The notes: generated by a model not told the origin, from the sequence alone. Counted from the first letter of the stretch, positions 41,635 through 53,500 are shown. The stretch is 64,000 bases of DNA from Symbiodinium natans (GCA_905221605.1 CAJNDS010002657.1:120001-184000); one strand, 5' to 3'. Translations and numbers: made by a program.

Positions 41635-42065
41635 ACTAGAACCTCAACCCTGTAAACTTTACGGGCTTGCGGTGCAGGAGGTGTTTCTTGTTTGTTGCCC
41701 GAAGCCTGTGACCGCAAGCCCTAACCGAACCCTAGTCTGCACCAGGGTGGAGCGAGACCTGGGCTGCTCAGCTGCACATCTGAACCCTAAACCCTAACAC
41801 GTAAACCCTACTTCAACCCTAAACCCCAAATTCCTCAAGTAACCATGACAATGAAGCTCGGCTGCCAGGTGCTGCTCCTGAGCAGAAAAGCTTAGGGTGC
41901 GTAAGGCGAGTGCCCTACCGCCTGCCCTTCGGCGGGCGTCCCCACAAAACACGCAGCAGCACGCCTGTGTGCACGTATTCATGCGGGCAGTTCTCTAATA
42001 AGGGTCCCAAAGCACTGGGTACCCAACAAGGGAATTACCCATGTGCACGCATACTTCTGTGGAGG

Positions 42066-42150
42066 TTTATGAAAATAAGGGACCCCTAATCCAGTCCCCC
42101 AAATAGCAGGATTCCCTTATCATAAGGACCCCAATAAGGTACCACTATTA
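42066..42150. mobile_element. Family B element, reverse orientation
   Basis: GGTTTATGAAAATAAGGGACCCC, CCCCCAAATAGCAGGATTCCC and CTTATCATAAGGACCCCAATA match the element at 56662. Confidence 0.5.
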
Positions 42151-42416
42151 TCGTCAACCCCCATGTATGCTTGTGTACACGAGGGGGAGCCGAGAAGAGA
42201 GGAAGCGAGGCAAAGAGAGAGAGAGAGAGAGAGTTCCCAAGAATGATCAATGTCGGTTCCAAGCAAGTAGACATCCCAAGCCACAACTCAGGGTTTAGGG
42301 CTAGGGCTTAGGGCTTAGCGTGTCGGACTTCGAGGCTTAGCGGTCTAGGCTCTTGGTGGGTCCAAGCCATGGTACCCTTCGGCCCTTACTCCTTGAAGCT
42401 TGATCAAGTACGCTAT

Positions 42417-42522
42417 GGGTCCATGTACCTCATTATTATATACCTGGGCCGCCCGGGCCCCAAAGTCCCTATATAGGAGGTACCTTAAGGCACAAGTATT
42501 CCCTATTTAGGTACATGGACCC
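42417..42522. mobile_element. Family H element, complete palindrome
   Basis: GGGTCCATGTACCT pairs exactly with AGGTACATGGACCC. Inner arms also pair around the centre GGGCCGCCCGGGCCC. Partial relatives lie at 17826 and 23205. Confidence 0.7.
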
Positions 42523-42565
42523 TTAGGGGTACCGTGTCGTATCGTGTCTTAAGCTCTCTACATTG

Positions 42566-42665
42566 TGCAGAGAGCGGGGGGTCTTGTCAACGTTCTCCAT
42601 GTGAGCCGACTTGATGACGACGCCGTGCGTGACGAACTTGCAGTTGTAAACGCTGTGGTCCTGCG
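42566..42665 (-). CDS. Possible exon, unknown protein
   Basis: After a CACCGCAG|G acceptor-like site the minus strand reads DHSVYNCKFVTHGVVIKSAH without a stop. The composition looks coding, but I do not recognise the protein, and no start, stop or donor is fixed. Confidence 0.28.
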
Positions 42666-44052
42666 GTGTCGACAACGAAATCAGATCATAAAGGCCTCAT
42701 TTTTGCCCCTAAACCCTACAAGCGTCAAGAACGAATGGCAAATGCAGGGGTGAGGCGAGGCTTTCAGGCTTAATGTTAGTAGGGTCTAGACCGAAGTGTT
42801 GCTTAAGCGTTTCGGCTCATCTTTGGTGATTTTAGCCATGTGCCTTATTCATTCGAAATTTACAAGGCTGTTGGGAGGTGGGTTTAGGGGTTTAGTCCAC
42901 TAGGACTTGGGCTACAGGTTAAGGGTTTGGCCTGGCACAGGATTTAGGAATGTTGAGGTTGAGGGATTCAGCAGGGTTTGGGGTTTGAGGGTGAGCACCC
43001 TTACCCTAAAGTGCTTAGTCCTGGCCCTCCCTGATCCTACCGCCCTGCACTGTAAGCCGTCAATCCACAGGGGGGGGCAGGGCTAACCGATGCCTGACGA
43101 CGCAACCCTAAACCCTAGACTAAATCAGGGGCATTAATAACCATAATAGTGTTCTGCGGGTTCTTGTAGTATAACCACCAAAGGGACGGAATACGATTAG
43201 CAATTATTCCGACCACTAGACTACCCGAAACCGCCCTCCACTTTACTCCCGTAGCTTCGGCCAGTTGGTCCTCCTCGCCGCAGAGGAAGCAGCTGTGTCC
43301 AGCAGCTGGCAGGGTGCGAATAAAATTCAGGGTTTGGTCTCTTGGGGTTTGGGGTTTAGGGTTTGGTGTTTGGGGTTTATGGCTTGGTGCTTGGGGTTTG
43401 GTGCTTGGGGTTTAGGACTTGGGGTTTGGGGTTTAGGGCTTGGGGTTTGGGGTTTACGGTTTGGAGAATTTGTGCCTGGGGATTAGGGTTTGGGGCTTAG
43501 GGCTTGGGGATTCGTTAGGGCTGAGGGTATGGATTCAAGGGCAAAAGAGCTATGCATCATCAGGGCTTGATAAGGAAGAGGAGGAAGGCGAACACGCCAA
43601 CTTGTTAGCTTCCTGGCTTAGGGTATCTAGGTATTTATGGATCAGGGTTCTGTAATTCGGGACGGGGCATAGTGGTTGCACTAAACCTTGAACCATAAAT
43701 GAACCTGTCGGGTTTGCACCTCCGACCACTGCTGCCTACACCCGAAGCCCTAAACCCTAGACCCGAAACCCTACTGAAGGTACCGATTTCAGGTACTTCG
43801 CACGAGTTTGGACATGACGAGACTGTGTAACAGACCCTAAACCTGAAACCCCGAGCTCCACAAGCTCTAAACCCCAAACCTCAAACTCCAAGCCCTAAAC
43901 CCTAAACCCCAAAAAAGGAAAACTCCAAGACCTAAACCCTACACCCCCAGCCCTAAACCCTAAACTACCCGCTGGCTTGGTGGCGAAGAGTGGTGCAGGA
44001 GTTGAATCTACTGGGGCCAAAAGGGCTTACATTCACCCTTTCTGAGCCTACA

Positions 44053-44085
<33 letters not shown>

Positions 44086-44328
44086 GAGGGGTTTGGGTCA
44101 CATATACACATAGGCCTTCTCATCCTCTGGTGCCTTGCGCTGGGGGGGGGGGGGGGGGGGGGGAGGGCCTTTCTCGTCCTCTGGTGCCTTGCGCTGTTCC
44201 CAGACCTCTTGTGACAGGTTCGGGTTCTCCTGCAGCTGGGTGGTTCAGGTTGATGGTTTGGAGCTATTTTGAGGATTTGGGGTTTGGGGGGGGGGGGGGG
44301 GGTTTGGAAGGATTTTCAGGGTTTAGAG

Positions 44329-44552
44329 ATCTGCAGCCACTGTCAGTGCAGTTGCCTAAGCATGTTGACAAGATGTCCTTTTTTGTCGCTGGCCAAGTTG
44401 CCCTATCGCAAGCCCTAAGCCTCACAAAGCGAAGCAGTACACTACGTGCACTCAAAGACTCCTTCGCAACCAATGAGCAAAGCCTCCTTCTTGCTGGGAG
44501 ATTTCCCAAATGTAGCCTGGAATACGTTCACCCAAATATCCATTTACCGTAG
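44329..44552 (+). CDS. Possible exon, unknown protein
   Basis: The plus strand reads VDKMSFFVAGQVALSQALSL and SLLLAGRFPKCSLEYVHPN to a stop, with non-repetitive coding-like composition. It follows an AG and a G run. The opposite strand is also open, so support is weak. Confidence 0.22.
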
Positions 44553-45295
44553 ACAGGCGCTTATCGATATGCCAGGATTAACCAACAAGTTTAATGTATC
44601 TAAAGATGTTCAACATATTCCTTAATAAAGCATGCCCCTGAAAAGAAACTTAGGGGCCGGGTAAGATCCTTCCGTATGTTCTCCTTCAATGGGTCACAGG
44701 TTATGGATGTTGAATGATTCTTAGAATGTAGGGATTTGGGTAGAACTCTCGGGCTCTAGCACCACAAAGGCCTTACATCACATGGCTACACCGGAGGAGC
44801 CGCCTAACCCCCAAACCCGAAACCCTAAACCCCAAACACTAAACCCTAAACCCTAAACGGTTCACGAAATCTCAGGTTTTCGGCTTGTAAAGGGGTCCTT
44901 GAAGGAGAGCGTCAGGAAGCCGTCCCGAAGAAGTCGCCCATGCCGTCCTTCTTTATTGCCAGGCCAGGGGCTTACATGTCTATATCTCCCTACATCTATG
45001 TACATACTCTCTCTCTCTCTCACTCTCTCTCTCTCTCTCTTGTATATATATATGTATATATACATATTTTCTATTTATACATGCCCATAGGGTATCCTAA
45101 CTCATAATGAAGCTTGATGACCTGAGGGCTTGTAGGGTTCTGGACTACCCTCTCCGACAGCCCTGCCCTAAACAAACCAACATCCTGCCTAACACCAAAC
45201 CTCACAAGGCCGGCAACCTGGTAATGTAGGGCGGGGGGGAGTGGGGAATCCAGTGAGACCCTCGGGATCACTCTTAGGGTAGGTACATGGTCCCT

Positions 45296-45415
45296 CAGTA
45301 TGGACCCTCAAAAGGGGGACCCCGTATACACCCCTTATATACCCTTTACAACCCAAGGGCCCATACATCAGAACCCTTTAATGGAGGCAAGGGGCCATGC
45401 TAAGGGACCATGTGG
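45296..45415. mobile_element. Family G element
   Basis: CCCGTATACACCCCTTATATAC, AACCCAAGGGCCCATACATC and GGCCATGCTAAGGGACCATG resemble 13862 and 25285. Confidence 0.42.
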
Positions 45416-45812
45416 CCCTACGCAAACCCTAAACCCTAAACCCGAAACCCTAAACCCTAAACCCTAAACCCTAAACCTTTGGATCATGGTTAGCTCCAGA
45501 AGTCCGGCCTATCTGGAAGGAGATGCGCTGGTGCTCGTCCAGGGAGCCTTCGCCATTCTTGAGAAGAAAGATCTCTCCTGCTCGCAGGCCCCTGAACCCT
45601 AAACCTAAACCCGAAGCCCTAAACCCTAAACCCTAAACCCTAAACCCTAAACCCTGAACCCTAAACCCTGAACCCTGAACCCTCAGGGAACTTGGCCAAG
45701 TAGGGTAGAAGTAGGGGCCCAGCACCAGCTTTGCAAGTTGCCGGAGCCTTCAAGTGTTAGCGGCCCAGGGCTCTCTTGAATTGAGGGCCCTAAGTTAGGG
45801 TATGGGATCTAG

Positions 45813-45980
45813 GGTTTGGTTTAGGGTTTAGGGTTTAGGGTTTAGGGTTTAGGGTTTAGGGTTTAGGGTTTAGGGTTTAGGGTTTAGGGTTTAGGGTTTA
45901 GGGTTTAGGGTTTAGGGTTTAGGGTTTAGGGTTTAGGGTTAGGGTTCAGGGTTTAGGGTTTAGGGTTCAGCATTTAGGGT
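45813..45980 (+). repeat. Long TTTAGGG array
   Basis: About 22 units, exact for the first 130 bp. It runs directly into the palindromic element at 45980. Confidence 0.94.
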
Positions 45981-46083
45981 TGGGATGTTCCCCCATAGAC
46001 TAATGGTCCTGAATCAGGGACCGTAATATTCGGGGGTACTTTTGTCCTATTAAGGACTGTTAGGACAAGGGTGAACATCCCAA
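45980..46083. mobile_element. Family J element between opposed telomere-like arrays
   Basis: TTGGGATGTTC pairs with GAACATCCCAA. TTTAGGG units touch its left end and CCCTAAG units its right end, so the element separates head-to-head arrays. Confidence 0.65.
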
Positions 46084-46284
46084 GCCCTAAGCCCTAAGCC
46101 CTAAGCCCTAAACCCTAAACCCTAAACCCTAAGCCCTAAGCCCTAAGCCCTAAAGCCCTAAGCCCCAAGCCCCAAGTCCGGAGCCCTTTAACTCTATACC
46201 CAAGCCGCAGCTTTAAAACTGTCTACTCTATCGTTTCACCTGGCTGACTCGTACCGCTCCATTCTGGCTTCTTCTCAACCTGAA

Positions 46285-46410
46285 CCCAAAACCCTACGCC
46301 TGAAACCCTAAATGAACCCTAAACCCTAAACCCTAAACCCTGAACCCAAAATAAACCCTCTAAACCCTAAACCCTAAACCCTGAAAAAGCCCTAAACCCT
46401 AAACCCGAAC
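46285..46410 (-). repeat. Interrupted CCCTAAA array
   Basis: Three runs of three to four units broken by short insertions. Confidence 0.8.
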
Positions 46411-46835
46411 TTCAGGGGTCAAGGCTGGGGGTTCCCAAGCAGTGAGGCCCAAAAGCATGGAACAGACAGACCCAGCGTCCATAAACCTCCCCAACCTACC
46501 CCTAAGGTTAACGGTTTAGAGTTTAGGGTTAGGGTTTATAGGACTTATGGGGCCAGAGAAAAACAACCGAAAGAAAGCCCATCCTTAACCCCGAAATCCA
46601 AAGCACTGACTCCCGAGCAGCCCACAACCTTTTCAACCTCAACCCGAACCCCCTTTCAGGGTGTCGGGCTTTGGGCTCAGACTCAGAAGAGCCCGATCAA
46701 TCCCATAGTCCCCCCCCCCTCCAAAAACAAAAAGTTCGTCATAAGGAAACCCTTCTTAAGGGCTTCGATGATGCACCCCAAGCCGCATATAGACTTCGAA
46801 GTGAGCACACGCAATCTGGAGTGAGAAGGACTTTA

Positions 46836-46890
46836 TTAAGAAACCCAATAAGCCCAAAAAGGCTAAGGATCTAAAGTTACTAAAGCACCA
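46836..46890. mobile_element. Family C element copy
   Basis: AAACCCAATAAGCCC, GGCTAAGGATCTAAAGTTAC and TAAAGCAC match the introner at 21956-22069. It sits at the end of an open frame (46671-46874) of unknown nature, so it could be an intron here too. Confidence 0.55.
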
Positions 46891-47079
46891 CGGAGTGATT
46901 GTTGGTTCACTTATTTTTTCTTTTGCAGGTTTGGAGTGGGGGGAAAGGCTCCCGCCTGCTTGCTAGGCTACGGGTTTCTATCATGAAGGTTACTCGTACG
47001 GGTACCCCAAAGAAGCCTAAACTCCAATCAGACCCACAACCCCAAACCCTAGAATTCAACCCTAATCCTCAAATTAAGC

Positions 47080-47440
47080 CCTGAACCCTAACCCTCTGAA
47101 AACCCTAACCCTCTCAAACCCTCATCCCCTAACCCCAAACCCTGAAACCCAAAACCCTAAAACCCTGATCCCTAACCCTCTAAACCCGCCCTGGCCCTCT
47201 GAACCCCCTCAACCTTAAACCCTCAAAGCCCTACTGTCTTCAAGGGCTTCTGGAACCCTGACCGTCTAAACCCTTAAGCCTGACCGTCTAAACCCTCTAC
47301 GCCTTATCGTCTTTGAAGGCGCAAAAACCCTGAACCCCTTACCCCTAAACCCCTACACCCTCTAAGCCCTATCGTCTTCTAAAGCCCCAAAAACGCTGAA
47401 CCCCTAAACCCCTAAACCCCCTCTAAAACTCTTACTGCCT
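47080..47440 (-). repeat. Decayed CCCTAAA-related region
   Basis: AACCCTAACCCTC-type units and a repeated block with TAAGCC(C/T)TATCGTCTT at about 47300 and 47360. No gene is seen. Confidence 0.6.
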
Positions 47441-47576
47441 TAGGGTTTAGGGTTTAGGGTTTAGGGTTTAGGGTTCAGGGCCACGCGCCTTCTTCCAGCT
47501 CTGCCTCCGACGGGGCGCCGGCACCCCGGAGTCGAAGAGCCGCCGATGCCGATTCGTCCTCGTGGGCTTTGGGGGC

Positions 47577-47670
47577 TTAGGGTTTAGGGTTTAGGGTTTA
47601 GGGTTTAGGGTTTAGGGTTTAGGGTTTAGGGTTTCGGGTTTCGGGTTTCGGGCTCGGGGTTTGGGGTGTG
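47577..47670 (+). repeat. TTTAGGG array with TTTCGGG tail
   Basis: Eight exact units, then three TTTCGGG units. Confidence 0.92.
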
Positions 47671-47892
47671 GGGTTCAGGGATATTAAGGTTTAGAAGCAA
47701 TACAGGATTGATAAGCTTTGTGAATAAGTTACTATGAGGTTGATATAAGGTTGACAAATCCTGAATAAGGTTTACAAGGTACTATAGTTTACGGTATAAG
47801 GTTGAGTTTATAGGGCTTCTGCGATCTGAGACTTTAGCGGTTGTTAGGGTTCGTGGGGGGTTTTGAGGTTGCAGGGTTTCGTGTTTGCGACT

Positions 47893-47970
47893 GAAACCCT
47901 AAACCCTAAACCCTAAACCCTAAACCCTAAACCCTAAACCCTAAACCCTAAATCCTAAACCCTAAACTCA
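47893..47970 (-). repeat. CCCTAAA array
   Basis: Ten units, one changed to CCCTAAAT. Confidence 0.92.
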
Positions 47971-48699
47971 GTCAGTAGGGGGTTTTGAGGGCTGGGGGGA
48001 TCTTCGAGCTTGGGATGGGCGGTTGGGGGCCAAATGTCCAGCAAGCATGCAAACCCTTCAACTGTAAAACCCCTTAACCCCAAGATCCCGAAACCCTAGA
48101 AGCCCTGCAGGCTCAAACCTCAAAAATCATGAATCGCCTCCACCCCCCTCCCCCCAGGCCTTGAAAAATGCAGGGTTCAGGGCTCAGGCTATATGGACCC
48201 CCAAGCCTTTGAGCACCCCTTCCATAAGCTACCCAGTAATTAGTCGTACAGGGCACGAAAATTGGGGGTCTGGACTTTCCAGATACCCAAACGCGTTGGG
48301 GTCCTAACGCCCTAAACCCCAAGCCCCTTGAAGCCCCAAGCGCCTCACGCTCATGTGGCCCTGACCCCGTGTTAAGGAAACTTACAAAAAGCTACTGCAG
48401 CAAGCACTAGAATGCCAATGCCTACCCCGCGCATCCATATTCCGGCAACTTTCTTGAAGTTCCCAGTCCCTAAACCCTGAATCGTAAACTCTGACCCTAA
48501 ACCCTAAACCCTAAACCCTAAAACCCTAAAACCCTAATGCCCAAATTCTTAAGCCCAAGCAGCGGCAACCCAGAGGTGACCCTGGCGCTTCTCCAGGAGG
48601 ATGAAACGGAGGTTAAGACCAGGACCTTGGGCCCCTTCCAGGGGTTTAGGGTCTAGGGTTAGGGTTTAGGGTTTAGGGTTTAGGGTTTAGGGTTTAGGG

Positions 48700-48800
48700 C
48701 GTCTCGCCGCGCCGCGGCAGTAGATGTCATGCGGAGATGGCGCCCCAACACACCCAGGAGGTGTGAGGGGGCGGCATATGTCGCGGCGGCGTATATTGAA
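48700..48800. other. GC-rich block with paired GCGGC motifs
   Basis: GCCGCGGCAGTAGATGTCATGC and GGGCGGCATATGTCGCGGC are loosely related. No gene is recognised. Confidence 0.3.
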
Positions 48801-48994
48801 GTTGGAGCCACCACAACCAGAAAGGTTGGGTTGTTTTATTTTTCCCACCCCCTGCTTACGCAGGCATCCACCCAACTTTTCTCCTTTTAGGGTTTCGGGC
48901 TAACGCCCTAAATTCCCACTTCCCACCCCCATCCTTTGATCGGTTGAGTAGGAGGTTGCCGTGGCTGTGGGGGATTTGGCGCCAGAATCCAGAG

Positions 48995-49280
48995 GTGAGG
49001 GGGGAGGGAGGGGGGAGGGGGGGGGGGGGGGGGGGGGGAGGGGGGAGGGGGGGGAGGGGGGAGGGGGGGGGGGGAGGGGGGGGAGGGGGGGAGGGGGGGA
49101 GGGGGGGAGGGGAGGGGGGGAGGGGGGGGAGGGGGGAGGGGGGGAGGGGGGGGGGGTCAAGGGGGGGGGGGGGGAGGGGAGGGGGCTCAAAGGAGGGGCA
49201 GGGTGAGTGGGGGCTAGGGGGGGGGGCCAAGGGGGGGGGCAGAAGGGAACCGGGGGGGCCGGGGGGGGCCAGAGGGGGCC
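48995..49280 (+). repeat. G-rich tract with GGGGAGGG periodicity
   Basis: Almost only G and A for about 290 bp, then G with CC pairs. Poly-Pro frames on the minus strand are artefacts. The 49290-49560 flank is GC-rich with no recognised gene. Confidence 0.9.
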
Positions 49281-49677
49281 AAAAAAAGGGTTGTTGGGTT
49301 TGGTAGTGGGTTTTTGAGCAATCGCCCAGGCTGACCTGCCTTGCGGCCCCTCTGGTCCCTGGACACGCTCCGGCAGTGGCCCGGCACCAGGGGGCTCCGG
49401 AGAGGGGCGGTAGGGGGGGCCCGGACGACCTGCAGAAGCCATTTTTGGAACAGGTCGCCAGGTTTCGGGTTTCTTAATAATACTTGAGAATCGGAGAAGG
49501 GGGGCGGGGTACCCCAGGCGGGGTACTGCACCGGCACTGGAGGTGCAGCTCACGCTCAACACAACTCTTTAGGCTTGCACAGGAAGTCCAAGCGATGGTG
49601 TTAATCGCTGTCGGGTGATTTCTGGGTCCAGGCACCCTAGAGAAGGGTGGGTACGGCCTAAGCAGGCCTGGGTGGGA

Positions 49678-49803
49678 ATTTAGGGTTTAGGGTTTAGGGT
49701 TTAGGGTTCAGGGTTCAGGGTTCAGGGTTTAGGGTTTAGGGTTTAGGGTTTAGGGTTTAGGGTTTAGGGTTTAGGGTTTAGGGTTTAGGGTTTAGGGTTT
49801 ATA
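49678..49803 (+). repeat. TTTAGGG array with TTCAGGG block
   Basis: Four exact units, three TTCAGGG, then eleven exact units. Confidence 0.93.
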
Positions 49804-49894
49804 GCTGGAAGCCTTTGAGTCCTCCTATAATCATAGGGCCGAGGGCTTCTCGGAGCTTTGGGTTCAGGAGCCCCAGAACTGCCCCACAGAGAAG

Positions 49895-49972
49895 GGGGAG
49901 ACAGAGACACAGACAGAGACAGAGACAGAGACAGAGACAAAGACAGAGACAGAGGCAGAGAGAGGCAGATGG
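49895..49972 (+). repeat. AGAGAC microsatellite
   Basis: About twelve units of AGAGAC/ACAGAG with small changes. Confidence 0.92.
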
Positions 49973-49989
49973 GCTTGAGGGACTTAATT

Positions 49990-50124
49990 AAGGAGGGACC
50001 CTTATAAGGGACCTGAAGGGGCTCTTTGGGGGGGGTGACGTAGGTATATAGGGACTATAATAAGGTAGATAAAAGGTTTCTAGGGGGAATAAGAATCAGG
50101 GTCCCTTCTAGGGGTCCCTCCTTG
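49990..50124. mobile_element. Family I inverted-repeat element
   Basis: AGGAGGGACCCTTATAAGGG at the left, GGGTCCCTTCTAGGGGTCCC at the right. The middle has TATAGGGACTATA, as in the other two copies. Confidence 0.68.
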
Positions 50125-50439
50125 TACCCCCTTAGTTGGACTTGAGGAGCCCCCGGAACCCTAAGCCCCAAACCCCCGGCTACCCCCTGATGTGTCAGAG
50201 TCCGCGACGACTGTATTCATGTCGCTGAGGGTGTAAACCCTAACCCTAAACCCTAAACCCTAAACCCTAAACCCTAAACCCTAAAAACTAAACCCCGGCT
50301 TGCTGTTGTTTACGCCTGAAGCGGTCAGGCGGTAAATTCAAGGATCGGGAGCCTGGAATGTCTTGAGCTGCCGTGCCAGAACTACTACGGTTTAGGGATT
50401 TAGGGTTTGGGGTTTAGGGTTATAACTCCTCCTCCTACA

Positions 50440-50495
50440 ACTATACGACTACTACGACTACGACGACTACGAGGACGACGACGACGACTACTACT
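50440..50495 (+). repeat. CGACTA/CGACGA trinucleotide tract
   Basis: About 55 bp of ACTACGACG-type triplets. Confidence 0.9.
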
Positions 50496-50499
50496 CCGA

Positions 50500-52040
50500 T
50501 GGAGCACACAAGCCCTAAACCCTAAACCCTAAATGCCTAGAAACCCTAGAAACAAACCCTAAACCCCTAAATCTCTAAATACCGAAGTCCCTAAGCCGTA
50601 AAACCCCCAAAATGCACCTAGAGTGGCAACCTGGGGGTTCCACAGGCCGAGAAGGCACGGCGCTGGCTTTTTTTCGCGACTTCGCCGGGGGTCCCAGAGA
50701 CGGTGCGAAGCAAACCCAGAGGATCCAGGTACGTCCCCTTCAAAGAGTTTAGGTTTAGGGGGTTAGAGTTTGGGGCTTATAGGGTTAGGGTCGACGGTAC
50801 AGAAATGGTACAAGTACACGGATCCTCCAGGAAAATGTAGGGTTTGAGTGGTTTAGGGGTGTCGTTTAGGGTCTTAGGGAGGTTAGGTGCAGGGCTCCAG
50901 GGCCTCTTAGAAGGGTTCCTTGTAAGGATTTACGGGTTTAGGGTTTAGGGTTGAGGGTTGAGGGTTGAGGGGTCTCCGACACTAGAGGCCTGGAGGGTTT
51001 AGGAGCTCACAGTTCAGGGTTTTTAGAAGGGCTTTGGGAAGTTTGAGCACTGCTGGGGGGGGGATGTCGGGGGCCCTGTTAAACTGTGGGCTATTCGGGA
51101 AATTAGGCCATGGGGGGTCCTCAATAGAAATATAACATTCATCCCCGAAGAAACTATGCAGGCCGGTTCAGGGCGTATCATGGGTTGGCCTACTACCCCC
51201 CTCACTACTACCCCCGCCCCCCCCCCCCCCCCCCCCCAACCCCGCCCCCCATTTCTCCCCTTAAATCACCTTCATTCGGCTTCATTATCCCTAGATGGCC
51301 TTCACTATGCGGGGAACCTAGGCGGGGGTTTCTTGTTTCTTCCGTGAGCTTAGGGCCCTAAATCCTGTGCCTACATGTTTAGGGTTTAGGGGGGTTTAGG
51401 GTTTAGGGTAGGGTTAGGGTTAGGGTTTAGGGTTTTAGGGTTCAGGGTTTAGGGTTTAGGGGTTGGCGCCGCCCCCGGCGGCCCCTACATGAATCCGGCG
51501 CGGCGCTCCTGGATTCGAAGTTGCAGAGCCGTCAGAGCGATGGGAACAGGCACGATGAGCCTCAGGGCACTCTGAACCCTGAGCGATTTGGCCCAGAATA
51601 TAGAACAGCCTAAATCCGTTTCCATAGAACCCCAAACCCCAAACCCCAAACCCCAAACCCCAAACCCCAAACCCCCAAACCCCAAACCCCAAACCCCAAA
51701 CCCCAAACCCCAAACCCCAAAACCCAAACAAACCCTAAACCCTAAACCCTAAACCCTAAACCGGAGCAGGAGTCTAGGGGTCTCCATTCGACCCCAGCTG
51801 CCCAAACCAGGGGGAGCTTGTCGCAGCACCTCGGGAATGGTAGTTCTGGCTTATGGGTTTAGGGTTTAGGGTTTAGGGTTTAGGGTTTAGGGTTTAGGGT
51901 TGAGTAGTTTTATGGTAGTGAAGGTTTCAAGGGTTTAGAGCTCTTGTACTCCCAAAGCATCCGTTACTACTGAACTGTAGGTAAATAGAGCCCCAGGTAT
52001 CGTCTTCCAGGGCCTAAACCTAACCCTACACCCTAAAACC
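50500..52040. other. Repeat mosaic before the duplicated segment
   Basis: TTTAGGG blocks at 51380-51462 and 51858-51902, a C run at 51213 and decayed telomere-like DNA. Short unique stretches show no recognisable coding. Confidence 0.6.
51634..51762 (-). repeat. CCCCAAA array passing into CCCTAAA
   Basis: About thirteen CCCCAAA heptamers, then five CCCTAAA. The Gly-Phe-Gly-Val-Trp frame across it is an artefact. Confidence 0.94.
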
Positions 52041-52045
52041 CTAAA

Positions 52046-53500
52046 CCCTAATTCTTGCTGTAAGCTTTCTCGGGCTTCTCTTAAGATGCCTAAGGCTGAC
52101 GGACAGGAAGAGGACATGCAACGTCACATCATGTTGACGGCTGCCACTGTTTAATCTGCCTGCGCATGCAAAAGGAGTAGGCACCAGCTTCCTCAAGCTT
52201 GGTGGCCACAAGAAGTCAGGTCAGGTGAATGTACAATTTTCTGCCTCCCGCGCAAGCATAGCAGCCCCAAAAGGGTGGGCCGGGTGGGCAAAAACAACAC
52301 CTTGCTCAGCACAAGACCTCGCTTGAGAACAGTGGCAATCAGTGCCGCCCAAATGAATGCATGTTCAGTCTTGGATATCAAAACCCTCGACTTGGCTGTA
52401 TACATCACTGAAGATGGCGAGCATGCCGCAAAGACAGCATCGCAAGAATATGTGGTCCATTCTTGCTGTAAGCTTTCTCGGGCTTCTCTTAAGATGCCTA
52501 AGGCTGACGGACAGGAAGAGACATGCAACGTCACATCATGTTGACGGCTGCCACTGTTTAATCTGCCTGCGGCCGGTTTCATGGTAGAGATGCTCATGCA
52601 AAAGGAGTAGGCACCAGCTTCCTCAAGCTTGGTGGCCACAAGAAGTCAGGTGAATGTACAATTTTCTGACTCCTGCGCAAGCATAGCAGCCCACCTCTCC
52701 AGCACTGGCGTTCGCAAAAAGGCCGTTGTTATGCAGAGGCATAATGTGAATCTATCCTGCCGGTCCCAAGCTTGCTTCGCGTGCACCAACGCGGTCATGT
52801 GGCAAAGACGACCGCAAATTCGAAGAGGGCACTGGTTTGTGGAGAAAGAACTCCGGCCAAACAGTGCTGACACTCAAGTGCCCTGCAGGGGGCACAGCCT
52901 GCAGAACCCACAGCCATCGTGATAGCCGCCCATCCTGCCTCCAGATGAGCACCAGCGCTTCCTAAATAGGAGCAATGTCAAAGGACCCCGCTCACAATGG
53001 CCAGAGTGTAAACCAGCCGCCTGTACAACGAATTCGAACCCCGAAAGGTAAAACTGCCCGCTGCTGATCTTGAGACAAAGAGCCTGCTCGCTGCAAAAAG
53101 AACATTCCACAGCCAAAACACCCTCGCGGCCAGCTCGAAGCCTTATCCAATCGAGAAGTGACTCAGCGGCAACATTCGGTATGCAGCAAGCCGATGACAG
53201 CTTCAATGAAAAGAAGAAGGCGCAGAATCACCGTTGTAATGCCCTGTACAAAAATCCAACCCAGCAGAACAAGCAGAACTCAAGCGAGCAGAAAACCCGC
53301 CCATGGCTGGAGCAAAAACAAGGAGTGATCACTACTACACCTTGCTCAGCACAAGACCTCGCTTGAGAACAGTGGCAATCAGTGCCGCCCAAATGAATGC
53401 ATGTTCAGTCTTGGATATCAAAACCCTCGACTTGGCTGTATACATCACTGAAGATGGCGAGCATGCCGCAAAGACAGCATCGCAAGAATATGTGGTCCAA
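52046..53500. repeat. Tandem duplication bounded by telomere-like DNA on both sides
   Basis: A unit beginning TTCTTGCTGTAAGC and ending ATATGTGGTCCA occurs twice: 52046-52463 (internally deleted) and 52464-53500 (full). The 52046-52165 piece matches 52464-52575, and 52298-52463 matches 53338-53500. The left outer end follows CCCTAAACCCTAA; the right outer end continues AACCCTAAACCCT. At the inner junction the two ends touch without telomere-like DNA. Confidence 0.85.
52190..53240 (-). CDS. Possible unknown gene within the duplicated unit
   Basis: Minus-strand frames with coding-like composition lie in sequence: SLLDWIRLRAGREGVLAVEC (53206-52874 frame), MTALVHAKQAWDRQDRFTLC (52873-52646 frame) and SCPSALGILREARESLQQEW then HAFIWAALIATVLKRGLVL (52639-52193 frame). 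A GAGCAAG|GTG donor-like site follows GLVLSK. I do not recognise the protein and cannot fix the splicing; plus-strand frames also exist. The tandem duplication repeats the last part. Confidence 0.3.

Larger units (their letters stand above)
38300..42400. other. Repeat mosaic without a recognised gene
   Basis: Contains a G-rich tract, decayed telomere-like DNA (39420-39695), inverted-repeat elements and an AGAG run at 42213-42232. A frame at 41794-41982 on the minus strand is open but unrecognised. Around 39228-39310 ATTAAGGGGTATGG is repeated, possibly another small element. Confidence 0.6.
42700..46660. other. Repeat mosaic with a few open frames
   Basis: TTTGGGG/TTTAGGG-type sequence at 43320-43520 produces Gly-Leu-Trp frames. 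TA runs lie at 44050, 45045; CT runs at 45008-45042; G runs at 44143 and 44287. CCCTAAA blocks lie at 45423-45478 and 45590-45685. Nothing else is recognisable as a gene. Confidence 0.6.
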
